This document shows positions 1 through 7,679 of a DNA stretch of 55,763 bases, one piece after another. Every line of letters starts with the position of its first letter. The stretch's first letter is position 1. This stretch comes from Paraglaciecola algarum (GTDB taxonomy: Bacteria; Pseudomonadota; Gammaproteobacteria; Enterobacterales; Alteromonadaceae): the NCBI RefSeq assembly GCF_021532655.1, contig NZ_JAKGAS010000018.1:1-55763 (forward strand). Reading direction: 5' to 3'. The translations under genes and the position numbers were made by a program. The notes below the pieces were generated by a model. It ran no database searches. It saw nothing but the letters and a program-made list of their open reading frames with translations, and had not been told where the DNA came from.

Positions 1-282
1 CATCTCACCCGTACAATATGAGATGAAATTAATGCAATGCGCCTAACAATCTGTCCATGAATACTTGACCATTACAATAGCTGTTGGTTTATGTTTAGTG
101 AAATAAATTATGAAATTATTTAACAGGCCGGTTTGAGCGATCAACGGACATTCGAACAACCTCAGTCGAACGACTGCTTAGCCCAAGAAACAGGTCATCA
201 TTCGTCATCTAATTATTAATGAATACTTTGTGCGGATTTAAGACATTAACTAACTCATTTAGATAATGTCTTCATAGAGTTG
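1..282. other. Gene-free left edge
   Basis: I see no supported gene, RNA or clear repeat here. By position it belongs to the outer tmRNA-associated island that carries the AIPR gene. The stretch 229-282 lies just past the stop of that minus-strand gene and has no strong terminator hairpin that I can identify. Confidence 0.4.
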
Positions 283-1995
283 CTAATCGGACATTAATGA
301 AGTTAATTTTTTGTCTATGGTTTCTCTAAAACCGACCTGAATCATTTTTCTTGCGTCTGTAGTTGTTTTTCCCATTGGTGTAAATTCTTTAATTGCATCC
401 TCTAAAAAGGTGATTTGCTCATTAATAGACATCCCTGAATTAAATTTGTTGATATGCATGATGTAAAAGAATTTTTGTTCTAACGGTATATATTTAGCTT
501 TTAAATTCGAATATTCACTTATTACATTGAAATAAGTTTCAATGATTGTAGGAGCTTCACTAACATCGAAAGATTGACTATCAAATAAGTCAGTGTAGTA
601 CTTCCCAAATATATGTTGTTTTTGATTTGATGACTTCTCAGGGAATCCTTTTAAGGCTAAAAGTAATTGCCCAAACCTTTCCATACTTATTTTATACTTG
701 TAGATCTTATTATCTGATCTACCTGTGTCTCCAGTCTTACGAGCATAAATTATGTCGTGTTCCTCAAGAAACTGCTCTATTGCAATCTGCTCTGAACTCA
801 ACGACTTAAGATCAGTGGCTGAAATTGTATTTTGACTATTCGTATACTCTGCTATTTTATTCACTGAGTTGTCATCAGAATCAGTTACAAATATTCTAAC
901 CAGAATCTCACTTTTAGATAGATACTCAGAAATATTTAATGCATCTTTTGAATTGAAATTATGTATGGAACGTACTGTTTGACCACCATTCAATATTTGA
1001 AAGTCGTCAATTTCAAGTTTTAATTTTTTGTTGGCGTTGAATGGTGTTGTTTTAATTGTTTTAGCAACAATTGTTATTCCATTGTTGTACATAAAGAATT
1101 TTGAAGGGGCTTCTTTTAATGATTTTTCAATATTCTGATTATATTTAGATTTAACTACAAACCCTCTTACATTGTCAAATAATGAACCAAAATCTAAGTT
1201 TACTGAAGCAATAGGTCCTAAATCCTCAATATTGTATTTATTTCTTAAAACTTGATCATTGCAAGTTATCCTAACAACTTCACTACTTGTCAACCTTGCA
1301 ATATATGACTTTGATGATGATAAACTATGCTCTGTGTATGACATCAGTGCTTCAGGCTCTAATATTAAGCTAGCTTTAATAGGCTCTGGTCTTATTGATA
1401 AAATATCCGCTATAAATGGTAAACCAATGGGGATTAGTTCCAGATCATAGAGTTGCTTCAATTGTTTTATGTTAAATTCATCAGTTGATATTTCAACGCT
1501 TTCATTACTTACAACATATAAATTAAATTTCCAAACATCATTACTATTTAATTTTTCAATAACTTCATCAGCAAACTTCTTTGGTTTGCCATTCATTTCA
1601 GTTGTATCTTCGTTGATTATTGCATTAACATATTTTGTTGAAAGAATAGTCTCATTTAAACTTTGATGATTATTGGCTTTAAATTTTTCCCTATATTTAA
1701 AGTTGAATAGGTTTATTTGTTTTTCATCATCATCTATATAAACGGCGTCTATTCCAAAGTCTTCATCGGTTGTACCATTTAAATATTTATTAAAATCAGT
1801 ATCCGTGATTAGTGAAGCAAGATCTTCAATTTCCTTAACACCACATAAAGATTCAAGCATAAAAATATAGAAACCTAAACGAGATTTTTGTACTTCACTT
1901 TCTGCTTTTTCTTCGAGTTCAACAGTATCCTCAAGGAGTTTATAATATTTTCTACACTTCAGATTCAAAATCTTAAAATCGTTTATATTCGCCAT
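283..1995 (-). CDS. AIPR family putative phage-defence protein
   Basis: This 570-residue protein matches the AIPR (abortive infection phage resistance) family. The family's most recognisable block is present: NNGIT at residues 304-308 followed by ILNGGQT at 334-340. The N-terminal third has an acidic DFGIDAV (79-85) followed by NLFNFKY (95-101). This resembles the D...xK core of a PD-(D/E)xK-like nuclease fold, but with N-F-K where many relatives have Q-x-K. No membrane segment or signal peptide is visible, so it should be cytoplasmic. Family members are linked to abortive infection, but the mechanism is poorly known. It stands alone, with no methylase or toxin partner nearby, inside the outer tmRNA-associated island. 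The start ATG at 1995 has only a weak Shine-Dalgarno. Family call is confident; nuclease activity is inference. Confidence 0.8.
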   Translation of the reverse strand: MANINDFKILNLKCRKYYKLLEDTVELEEKAESEVQKSRLGFYIFMLESLCGVKEIEDLASLITDTDFNKYLNGTTDEDFGIDAVYIDDDEKQINLFNFKYREKFKANNHQSLNETILSTKYVNAIINEDTTEMNGKPKKFADEVIEKLNSNDVWKFNLYVVSNESVEISTDEFNIKQLKQLYDLELIPIGLPFIADILSIRPEPIKASLILEPEALMSYTEHSLSSSKSYIARLTSSEVVRITCNDQVLRNKYNIEDLGPIASVNLDFGSLFDNVRGFVVKSKYNQNIEKSLKEAPSKFFMYNNGITIVAKTIKTTPFNANKKLKLEIDDFQILNGGQTVRSIHNFNSKDALNISEYLSKSEILVRIFVTDSDDNSVNKIAEYTNSQNTISATDLKSLSSEQIAIEQFLEEHDIIYARKTGDTGRSDNKIYKYKISMERFGQLLLALKGFPEKSSNQKQHIFGKYYTDLFDSQSFDVSEAPTIIETYFNVISEYSNLKAKYIPLEQKFFYIMHINKFNSGMSINEQITFLEDAIKEFTPMGKTTTDARKMIQVGFRETIDKKLTSLMSD

Positions 1996-2482
1996 TACAC
2001 TAACTCTAAATTATCTTTTATATTCTATTGGGTTACCCTAACTTTAGGAGGTAGATATTACAAATATTATGTAAATAAAAAATCTAGCTAAGTAACACCC
2101 ACATAAACATATTCCGTTTGCAATCTGGTTAATAGTTATTGCAGTTTTTTAGTCCGCTATTAGTATCAATAGCAGAAAATTTTAAGAAAAAAATAGGTCT
2201 TAAAGTAATAATTGGGGTCGTCGTCAATTTAAATAATAGTTTCACGCAAATCTGTTATTTCTTGGTTGAAAATCGGCATCGCTTAAGTCAGCAATATCCC
2301 ATTTTCTGTCATTTATTATAGAATGACTCGACCGACTGCTTTTAGACTCATAGCTGCCAGTCAGGCAAGTTCTTCTATTAGACCGCAAGTGGCACAAAGT
2401 TAGCTATCACCATAAATCATTTTCTTGAAATCAATCATTAATAAACTATATTTATTTGTAAATACCCTCATGGACGAGCATC
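1996..2482. other. Gene-poor gap inside the outer island
   Basis: A 487-base AT-rich gap holding the promoter region of the minus-strand AIPR gene. A 60-codon plus-strand frame exists at 2139-2321, but it has no ribosome binding site and no recognisable protein features, so I do not call it. I see no clear repeat or RNA. Confidence 0.4.
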
Positions 2483-2641
2483 ATGCAAAACCCTCCAGTA
2501 ATACTAGTAAAAACTTGGCTTCAAACTCTTCAATCAGATATGGAACAAGAATATAAACTTGAAGTAGAAAGAAAGATTATCAAGGTTTTTGGTAGCACAG
2601 AAATCGCTATCATTTATCTACAAGATAATGATGTTCATTAA
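2483..2641 (+). CDS. Small hypothetical protein (52 aa)
   Basis: A 52-codon frame from ATG 2483 to TAA 2639-2641. The product starts MQNPPVILVKTWLQTL and ends IIYLQDNDVH; it is amphipathic, acidic in the middle and has no membrane segment. I do not recognise it. It lies 116 bases before the first tmRNA 3'-end copy, so it would be the last gene of the outer island. There is no strong Shine-Dalgarno (a GAGCATC precedes the ATG). The protein-like composition argues mildly for a real gene, but it could be chance. Confidence 0.4.
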   Translation: MQNPPVILVKTWLQTLQSDMEQEYKLEVERKIIKVFGSTEIAIIYLQDNDVH

Positions 2642-2757
2642 TTCTGAATGACCACTTAGTGACCACACTCGATATACTTTATGCAATTTCATGCAAGCTT
2701 ATGAATCTTTAAGTTATTGATTTAAATGTAAGTTATTGATTTTAAAGCGGGCTAAAT

Positions 2758-2783
2758 GGGTTCAACTCCCGCCAGCTCCACCA
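2758..2783 (+). other. tmRNA 3'-end copy, att site 1
   Basis: The bases GGGTTCAACTCCCGCC followed by AGCTCCACCA match the T-arm, acceptor stem and encoded CCA of gammaproteobacterial tmRNA (ssrA). Upstream bases do not continue as tmRNA: the 5' half of the T-stem is incomplete and there is no tag-peptide reading frame. This is therefore a displaced 3' end left by site-specific integration, not a working ssrA. It marks the junction between the outer island (left) and the K+-transport island (right). Confidence 0.85.
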
Positions 2784-2797
2784 AACATACAGAAGAC

Positions 2798-2837
2798 CCT
2801 AAATCTTTAGTAAAATCAAAGGTTTAGGGTTTTTCTT
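2798..2837 (+). terminator. Intrinsic terminator after att site 1
   Basis: CCCTAAATCTTT (2798-2809) pairs with AAAGGTTTAGGG (2818-2829) apart from one G-T wobble, and a T-rich tail follows. It lies 14 bases after the tmRNA-like CCA, where an ssrA terminator belongs. The integrating element therefore probably brought a replacement terminator for the tmRNA it restored. Confidence 0.75.
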
Positions 2838-2846
2838 TATCTAGCC

Positions 2847-2872
2847 TTTTGGACCCCCTTTTTGGACCCCTT
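2847..2872 (+). repeat. Left TTTTGGACCCC doublet
   Basis: Two close copies of TTTTTGGACCCC-type sequence lie 64 bases inside att site 1, before the integrase remnant. A near-identical doublet in the same orientation lies 60 bases inside att site 2 (7422-7446). The paired position at both ends suggests arm-type integrase or excisionase binding sites, which is inference. Confidence 0.6.
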
Positions 2873-2921
2873 AAATTCTGTTAGGATGCTAAACGTCATC
2901 TATAACAAGGGCTTACAGGTA

Positions 2922-3179
2922 ATGTCGAAAAATCGCGTCCCTAGCGGTAAACGGGGGATCTATTGGAAAAGTAATACATTATACGCTCGAATGGTGGTCC
3001 CTAAGGACGTCCGTGAGCACTTTCCTACAGGTGAACTTCTTAAGTCACTCTAGACTAACGATCTAAAGGTAGCTGAGTATAAGGCCGCTCAGTTGTTTCA
3101 TGAATGGAGATCTCAGATTGAAAAGTACCGAGGCTCCTCTTGTAATGGTCTACCTATACTGATCGTATCTATTAATTAG
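2922..3179 (+). pseudogene. Tyrosine integrase remnant (N-terminal part)
   Basis: Translation from ATG 2922 gives a short N-terminal domain typical of phage-type integrases: VPSGKRGIYWKSNTLYARM, then PKDVREHFPTGEL. It hits an in-frame TAG at 3051-3053. The same frame continues past the stop with TNDLKVAEYKAAQLFHEW, the expected next helix of this domain, until TAG at 3177-3179. The catalytic domain with the R-H-R-Y residues is absent, so the gene is both interrupted and truncated. Its place next to att site 1 and its orientation away from the tmRNA end identify it as the integrase of this island. Confidence 0.8.
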
Positions 3180-3351
3180 CTGTTAACTACAAATTCTAGT
3201 TGTAACACCTCAAGTTGGCTGGGGCCCAAGCCCTCGCCAACTTTGATATTTCTTCATTAATCTTCAAAATTTTACGCAAATTTTACGCGTTTTAACTCCC
3301 CTACCCTGATACATTTAACTGAACACTTTCAACAACAATCGAATTAAATGT

Positions 3352-4353
3352 ATGCGCGCTCTCGCAGTTACATGTACCACCATGGTATTTGCTGTTCTTA
3401 TAAGTTGGCTACTAGGTAGTTTGTTTTTGCCTATAGGTGGCACATTACTCATATTGCAACTGGGCTCGGTCACTTGTGCAATTTTATTTTCACGCATTAA
3501 CGGTATTTTAGGGGCTCTGTTGGGCGCCGTTAGCTTCAATTTCTTTTTCACCGAACCTTTGTATTCAATTAGAATGAGCAATGCAGACGATGTCGTTAAT
3601 ATGGCAACTTTTATTATCGTCGCCATTCTGGCAAGCGAATTAACCGCGTTTTACAAGAAACAACAAACAGCGCTTCGAAAAGCCCGATTACAGGCGAATG
3701 TACTTCGGTCAGTTTCACACGACTTACGTACACCACTCTCCTCAATTATAGGTTCTATGGAAACATTAGATTCTTACTACCACTCATTATCTGAAGAAGA
3801 TAAGCGCGAATTAATAAAAGGTAGTATCGCTGAGAGCAAGCGTTTACACACCTATGTCGAGAATATTCTCCAAGCCACAAAAATTCAGAACGATTTACTC
3901 ATTGCAGGAAGAGAGAAAGTCTCTATCCGCTTTATCATTGATAACCTCTTAGCTAGGTTTAGCACCAACCGGATTTCCGTTACCTATAAAAACAGCAATG
4001 AGCATTTTACTGCTAGCGGACCGCTTTTGGAGCAAGCGTTATTTAATATTATCGACAATGCACTTAAATTTAGCAGCCAAGCAGTGAAAGTGATTGTTAG
4101 CAACGACGCGAAAAACACATACTTTTCTATCGAGGATTCAGGCATTGGCCTTAAGAATGGCGATACTGAATCACCTTTCCTCTTGTTCTCTTCTTCACGC
4201 GATGGTGATGTTGGAAGGGGCGGTATTGGTATTGGACTAAATGTTGCCAAAGGAATAGCTGAAGCCCATAAAGGAACGCTGATACTTCAAAATTTGGAGC
4301 AAGGTTGTCGTGCAATTCTATCTATCCCTAATCTAAGCGAGCAGTCTTCATGA
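3352..4353 (+). CDS. Short KdpD-like sensor histidine kinase
   Basis: A 333-residue membrane kinase. Four hydrophobic segments fill residues 8-98 and match the membrane domain of KdpD (DUF4118), including SFNFFFTEP. The HisKA domain follows, with SHDLRTPL and phospho-acceptor His123. The ATPase domain has N-box IIDNAL (Asn236), DSGIG (262-266) and GRGGIGIGL (288-296). The large cytoplasmic N-terminal KdpD and universal-stress domains of E. coli KdpD (894 residues) are missing. There is no good ribosome site before ATG 3352, and in-frame upstream stops leave little room for extension, so the protein is short by design or was cut when the island formed. It overlaps the regulator gene by four bases (ATGA). 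The likely role is to sense K+ or turgor and control the ktr genes. Confidence 0.85.
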   Translation: MRALAVTCTTMVFAVLISWLLGSLFLPIGGTLLILQLGSVTCAILFSRINGILGALLGAVSFNFFFTEPLYSIRMSNADDVVNMATFIIVAILASELTAFYKKQQTALRKARLQANVLRSVSHDLRTPLSSIIGSMETLDSYYHSLSEEDKRELIKGSIAESKRLHTYVENILQATKIQNDLLIAGREKVSIRFIIDNLLARFSTNRISVTYKNSNEHFTASGPLLEQALFNIIDNALKFSSQAVKVIVSNDAKNTYFSIEDSGIGLKNGDTESPFLLFSSSRDGDVGRGGIGIGLNVAKGIAEAHKGTLILQNLEQGCRAILSIPNLSEQSS

Positions 4354-5042
4354 ATACCGTTCTTATTGTTGAAGATGAAACTCACATTCGCCGAATGATA
4401 AGCATCGCTTTGAAAGCTGAAGGGTTTAAAACCAAAGAATCTAGTAACGTGCAAGACGGACTAGTACTTGCCCTTAAAGAAAAACCTGAATTAATAATAT
4501 TGGACCTTGGCCTTCCCGATGGGGATGGCAAAGAAATTCTAGAGCGTGTGAGACAGACTAGCAGTGTCCCCATTTTGATTTTATCAGCACGACATTCAGA
4601 GAATGACAAAGTCGAGCTTTTAATGGCGGGAGCAAATGATTATGTGAGTAAGCCATTCAGTATAAAGGAACTGATTGCTCGCATAAGGGTTCTCCTTCGC
4701 GATATAACGCCAGTTATTCCGGAAGCTGAACGCATCAGAAAATTTCAAGACCTTAACCTTGACATGAATAGTGGGGTATTAATCTTTGGAAAGACGCATG
4801 TCTCTCTCACACCTAAAGAACTATTGTTGATGGATATTTTAACTAGGGAAGTTGGAGTTTTCATCAATCAGACTGTGCTTATGCGCACAATTTGGGGGAA
4901 CTACAATAGCGAAGATACCCATTACATAAGGATTTTAGTTAGCCACTTAAGAAAAAAGCTTTCATCACTTAGCACAGATCAATTCTCAATAGAAACTTCC
5001 GCGGGCCACGGCTACCGCTTTGTATTTAATCATTCGGAGTAA
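4350..5042 (+). CDS. KdpE-like OmpR-family response regulator
   Basis: The 230-residue product has a receiver domain (1-115) with acidic residues near position 9, phospho-acceptor Asp52 in LDLGLPDGDG and conserved Lys101 in SKPFS. A winged-helix DNA-binding domain (about 130-225) follows, ending HYIRILVSHLRKKL...GHGYRF. Length and layout match KdpE. The start overlaps the kinase stop by four bases, implying translational coupling, and ktrA follows four bases after its stop. The partner is the upstream KdpD-like kinase and the probable target is this operon's own promoter. Confidence 0.9.
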   Translation: MNTVLIVEDETHIRRMISIALKAEGFKTKESSNVQDGLVLALKEKPELIILDLGLPDGDGKEILERVRQTSSVPILILSARHSENDKVELLMAGANDYVSKPFSIKELIARIRVLLRDITPVIPEAERIRKFQDLNLDMNSGVLIFGKTHVSLTPKELLLMDILTREVGVFINQTVLMRTIWGNYNSEDTHYIRILVSHLRKKLSSLSTDQFSIETSAGHGYRFVFNHSE

Positions 5043-5046
5043 ACTC

Positions 5047-5700
5047 ATGGCACATTTCACGGTAATAGGGTTAGGCCGATTTGGATTGACAGCTAGCATT
5101 GAGCTTATACATATGGGGCATACTGTCACAGGAATCGACAAAGACGAGAAGCTCGCTGAACAATACGCAGGACAATTGACTCAAACGCTTATATGCGATG
5201 TCACTGATGAAAGGGCGTTAAAAGAATTAAACCTTTGTCAAAGTGAAGCGGTTCTTGTTGCTATAGGTGAAGATATGCAAGCCAGTTTGCTGTGTACACT
5301 TCATATTAAAAACTTAGGCGTCAAAGACATCTGGGTGAAAGCGAACACAGCAGCACACCATACAATACTCTCCAAATTAGGTGTGACGCGAATTGTACAC
5401 CCCGAGGAAGAGATGGGTGCGCGTGTTGCACAGGCATTAAATTATCCCATGGTGAGTGATTATCTAAGCGTTGGCCATGGCAATTATATTGTCGACATAC
5501 ACCTTCCATTGACTTTTCAGCCTACTAGCATAAAACAATTAATCAAAGGTTTTGAAAATTCGATACATTGTTTACTTTTAAAACGTGAGCAAGAAGTAAC
5601 ACAATCTCCATCCGCTTCTCATATTGTCCGCGAACGCGATACGCTTATTATGTACGGCCCTAAAGAGGCCTTAGTCAGAATTGCCCCAAGGTTGAAGTAA
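5047..5700 (+). CDS. ktrA: KtrA/TrkA-type regulatory subunit of K+ uptake
   Basis: A 217-residue cytoplasmic protein with an N-terminal Rossmann RCK domain (GLGRFG at 8-13, then an acidic GIDKDE) and a C-terminal TrkA_C domain. One RCK unit is the KtrA layout; E. coli TrkA has two. It should bind nucleotide and gate the KtrB channel. I chose ATG 5047 over an in-frame TTG at 5020: CGGAG lies eight bases upstream, and the earlier start would lie inside the regulator gene. The stop TAA overlaps the ktrB start by one base (TAATG). Confidence 0.85.
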   Translation: MAHFTVIGLGRFGLTASIELIHMGHTVTGIDKDEKLAEQYAGQLTQTLICDVTDERALKELNLCQSEAVLVAIGEDMQASLLCTLHIKNLGVKDIWVKANTAAHHTILSKLGVTRIVHPEEEMGARVAQALNYPMVSDYLSVGHGNYIVDIHLPLTFQPTSIKQLIKGFENSIHCLLLKREQEVTQSPSASHIVRERDTLIMYGPKEALVRIAPRLK

Positions 5701-7064
5701 TGACACGCTGGAACTTGCAACAACGTCCAATATCCAGAAAAGCAAAAAGCGCTTACAAAATACAGGCAGCACCGCCTCTCATTTTATCGCTGAGTTTTTT
5801 AGCAGTAATAGCGATTGGTACCTTGCTACTACTGCTTCCCGGCATGACAACACAACCTATATCTTTTTCACAGAGCCTATTCACTGCAACGTCGGCAGTA
5901 ACTGTCACTGGATTGGTCGTTGTTGATACAGGAACGGTGTTTACTCAAGTAGGGCTCACTGTCATTGCATTTTTGATCCAAATTGGCGGGCTTGGGTTGA
6001 TGACATTCGCCGTGGTTACCTTAATTGCGCTTGGCAGCAAGATTTCATTTTTACAGCAATCTGCTATTAAAGAGGCATTTAACCAAACAGATCTATCTAC
6101 CCTCGTTTCTACCGCTAAATCAGTTCTCTTGTTTGCGTTAATAATCGAATTGCTAGGCTTTATTATTTTATCGCTGTTTTGGTTACAGACAAAGCCTATT
6201 GGAGAAGCGCTGTTTCACGCATTTTTCTATACGGTTTCTGCTTTCAACAACGCAGGTTTCGCGCTTAGCGCCAATAGCCTTTCCTTGTATGTCGGAAATC
6301 CAGTGATCAATCTCACGATAACTGCCCTATTTATCATTGGTGGTTTAGGCTTCTCCGTATGGATAGATTTAAACAAAAAGCGAGCATGGCAAACCCTATC
6401 TGTTTATAGCAAGCTAATGATTAGTAGCACTTTTATCATTAACGGCATCGCACTTATTCTGATTTACCTTATAGAAAAAGACAATCCAAACACCCTTGGT
6501 GGTTTAGACAGCACATCTAAATTATGGGCGGCATGGTTTCAAGCCGTAACACCGCGCACCGCAGGATTTAACACCGTTGATATCAGTGCGCTAGAAAATG
6601 CAACAACATGGCTAACGCTACTGCTTATGTTTATAGGTGGAGGGTCAATGAGCACAGCAAGCGGAATTAAGCTTGTCACTTTTGTCGTGCTAATCATGTC
6701 AGCGTATAGCTATTTGCGCCGTGACCCCTCGCCATCAATATTCGGAAGATCGCTATCTAACGAGACTAGAGGAAAAGCCCTAGCACTCACTCTTCTTTCA
6801 ACTGCGGTATCGTGGCTGGCAATATTCATTCTATCGATAACCGAAAAAGCTGACTTCCTAGACGTGGTTTTTGAAGCTATTTCTGCACTCGGCACGGTGG
6901 GGTTATCTAGAGGGTTAACTGGTGATTTGTCTGATCCTGGTACAGTCGTTATTATCTTTTTGATGTTTATAGGCCGCTTGGGGCCGTTAACTATTGCGTA
7001 TTTTCTGGCTAGCCCTCGTCAGGTAACAATCAAATGCCCAAATAGCACTATTCCCGTAGGGTAA
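5700..7064 (+). CDS. ktrB: KtrB/TrkH-type K+ channel subunit
   Basis: The 454-residue integral membrane protein has the four pore-loop signatures with filter glycines: TSAVTVTGL, VSAFNNAGF, VTPRTAGFN and ISALGTVGL. Each sits between hydrophobic helices, as in the TrkH/KtrB superfamily. The length fits KtrB (about 450) better than TrkH (about 480). With KtrA it would form a K+ uptake system of the Na+-dependent type known for Vibrio KtrAB. It is the last gene of the four-gene operon and is followed by a hairpin at 7075. Confidence 0.88.
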   Translation: MTRWNLQQRPISRKAKSAYKIQAAPPLILSLSFLAVIAIGTLLLLLPGMTTQPISFSQSLFTATSAVTVTGLVVVDTGTVFTQVGLTVIAFLIQIGGLGLMTFAVVTLIALGSKISFLQQSAIKEAFNQTDLSTLVSTAKSVLLFALIIELLGFIILSLFWLQTKPIGEALFHAFFYTVSAFNNAGFALSANSLSLYVGNPVINLTITALFIIGGLGFSVWIDLNKKRAWQTLSVYSKLMISSTFIINGIALILIYLIEKDNPNTLGGLDSTSKLWAAWFQAVTPRTAGFNTVDISALENATTWLTLLLMFIGGGSMSTASGIKLVTFVVLIMSAYSYLRRDPSPSIFGRSLSNETRGKALALTLLSTAVSWLAIFILSITEKADFLDVVFEAISALGTVGLSRGLTGDLSDPGTVVIIFLMFIGRLGPLTIAYFLASPRQVTIKCPNSTIPVG

Positions 7065-7074
7065 AAGATACATT

Positions 7075-7098
7075 GAAAGGCGCCCGATGAGGCCTTTC
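7075..7098 (+). terminator. Probable terminator of the ktr operon
   Basis: GAAAGGC (7075-7081) pairs with GCCTTTC (7092-7098) ten bases after the ktrB stop. The tail GTACTTT is only moderately T-rich, so this is a modest call. Confidence 0.5.
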
Positions 7099-7107
7099 GT
7101 ACTTTAA

Positions 7108-7368
7108 ATCAGAAGTTACGAAACCAAACTCTTAACATATGACGCTATTGATTCGGACGGACACTTCGAACTTAACGAGGACGGAACCGTTAAGGAGTTC
7201 AAAAACGAACCACACCTCGAAGATCTCGAAATGGTCATACATACGCTTTGTTACGTCGTTCTCGACGCGATCGAGTTCGTTGGACAAGCTCTCGAGTATG
7301 ACGTCCCGGAGAACGAACTTAGAAGTATAGCGGAAGCTCTCGAGGCGTGTCACAAGGACGCGGGTTAA
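7108..7368 (+). pseudogene. Gene fragment lacking a start codon
   Basis: An open frame from a TAA at 7105 to TAA 7366-7368 has no ATG, GTG or TTG near its 5' end. Its product is very protein-like: YDAIDSDGHFELNEDGT, then HTLCYVVLDAIEFVGQALEY and a tail AEALEACHKDAG. Codons rich in GAC, CTC, GAG and GTC differ from the A/T-ending codons of neighbouring genes, which points to foreign origin. I do not recognise the family. I read it as the 3' end of a gene truncated when the island contracted, lying just inside the right att site. Confidence 0.5.
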
Positions 7369-7421
7369 GTTCCCAAATGAGGAGCTGGACCGAGACCGAA
7401 AGAAGAAGAGCCGGAAATCTA

Positions 7422-7446
7422 TTTTGGACCCCTATTTTGGACCCCT
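7422..7446 (+). repeat. Right TTTTGGACCCC doublet
   Basis: Two copies of TTTTGGACCCCT in tandem lie 60 bases inside att site 2. They match the doublet at 2847-2872 in sequence, orientation and distance from the boundary. They are a probable recombination accessory site of the island. Confidence 0.6.
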
Positions 7447-7505
7447 CAAGACTTACAACCCATTGAATAAAGGCGCTTAAAGGGCTTCAAGGTCAAATGT
7501 CGTAG

Positions 7506-7524
7506 ACTCCCGCCAGCTCCACCA
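7506..7524 (+). other. tmRNA 3'-end copy, att site 2
   Basis: ACTCCCGCCAGCTCCACCA repeats the last 19 bases of att site 1. Only the 3' half of the T-stem, the acceptor strand and CCA remain; the bases before it (GTCGTAG) do not continue as tmRNA. This is the distal boundary of the island, next to the chromosome. Confidence 0.85.
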
Positions 7525-7530
7525 CTTAAC

Positions 7531-7560
7531 AATAAACCCAGCTTATACGCTGGGTTTATT
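7531..7560 (+). terminator. Likely original tmRNA terminator
   Basis: AATAAACCCAGC (7531-7542) and GCTGGGTTTATT (7549-7560) form a perfect 12-bp hairpin six bases after the displaced tmRNA CCA. This is the position of a native ssrA terminator, so it was probably separated from ssrA when the islands inserted. Confidence 0.8.
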
Positions 7561-7679
7561 GTATCTATTAGAGGGTAAACATGCTGAAAATGTTTAGCCA
7601 AAATAACTGCAAATATTAAATCCACTCATTTACACCTGCTTTAATGCATAAATGCACCTACTCGGTAATGTAGGTTACA

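Larger units (their letters stand above)
2765..7524 (+). mobile_element. tmRNA-integrated genomic island (about 4.7 kb)
   Basis: The segment is bounded by two tmRNA 3'-end copies that share the 19 bases ACTCCCGCCAGCTCCACCA (2765-2783 and 7506-7524). A decayed tyrosine integrase lies just inside the left boundary, the usual place for an island of this type. The cargo is a kinase, a response regulator, KtrA and KtrB. Paired TTTTGGACCCC direct repeats sit about 60 bases inside each boundary. With the integrase broken the island is probably immobile. Intact ssrA should lie left of the window, with the AIPR island inserted between it and this one. Confidence 0.75.

Noticed and set aside
2139..2321. 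60-codon plus-strand ORF in the outer island
   Set aside because: No Shine-Dalgarno, no family likeness and AT-rich chance composition.
2758..2783. Possible tRNA gene ending in CCACCA
   Set aside because: No D-arm or anticodon arm lies upstream. The sequence matches the tmRNA 3' end and recurs at 7506-7524, so it is an att copy.
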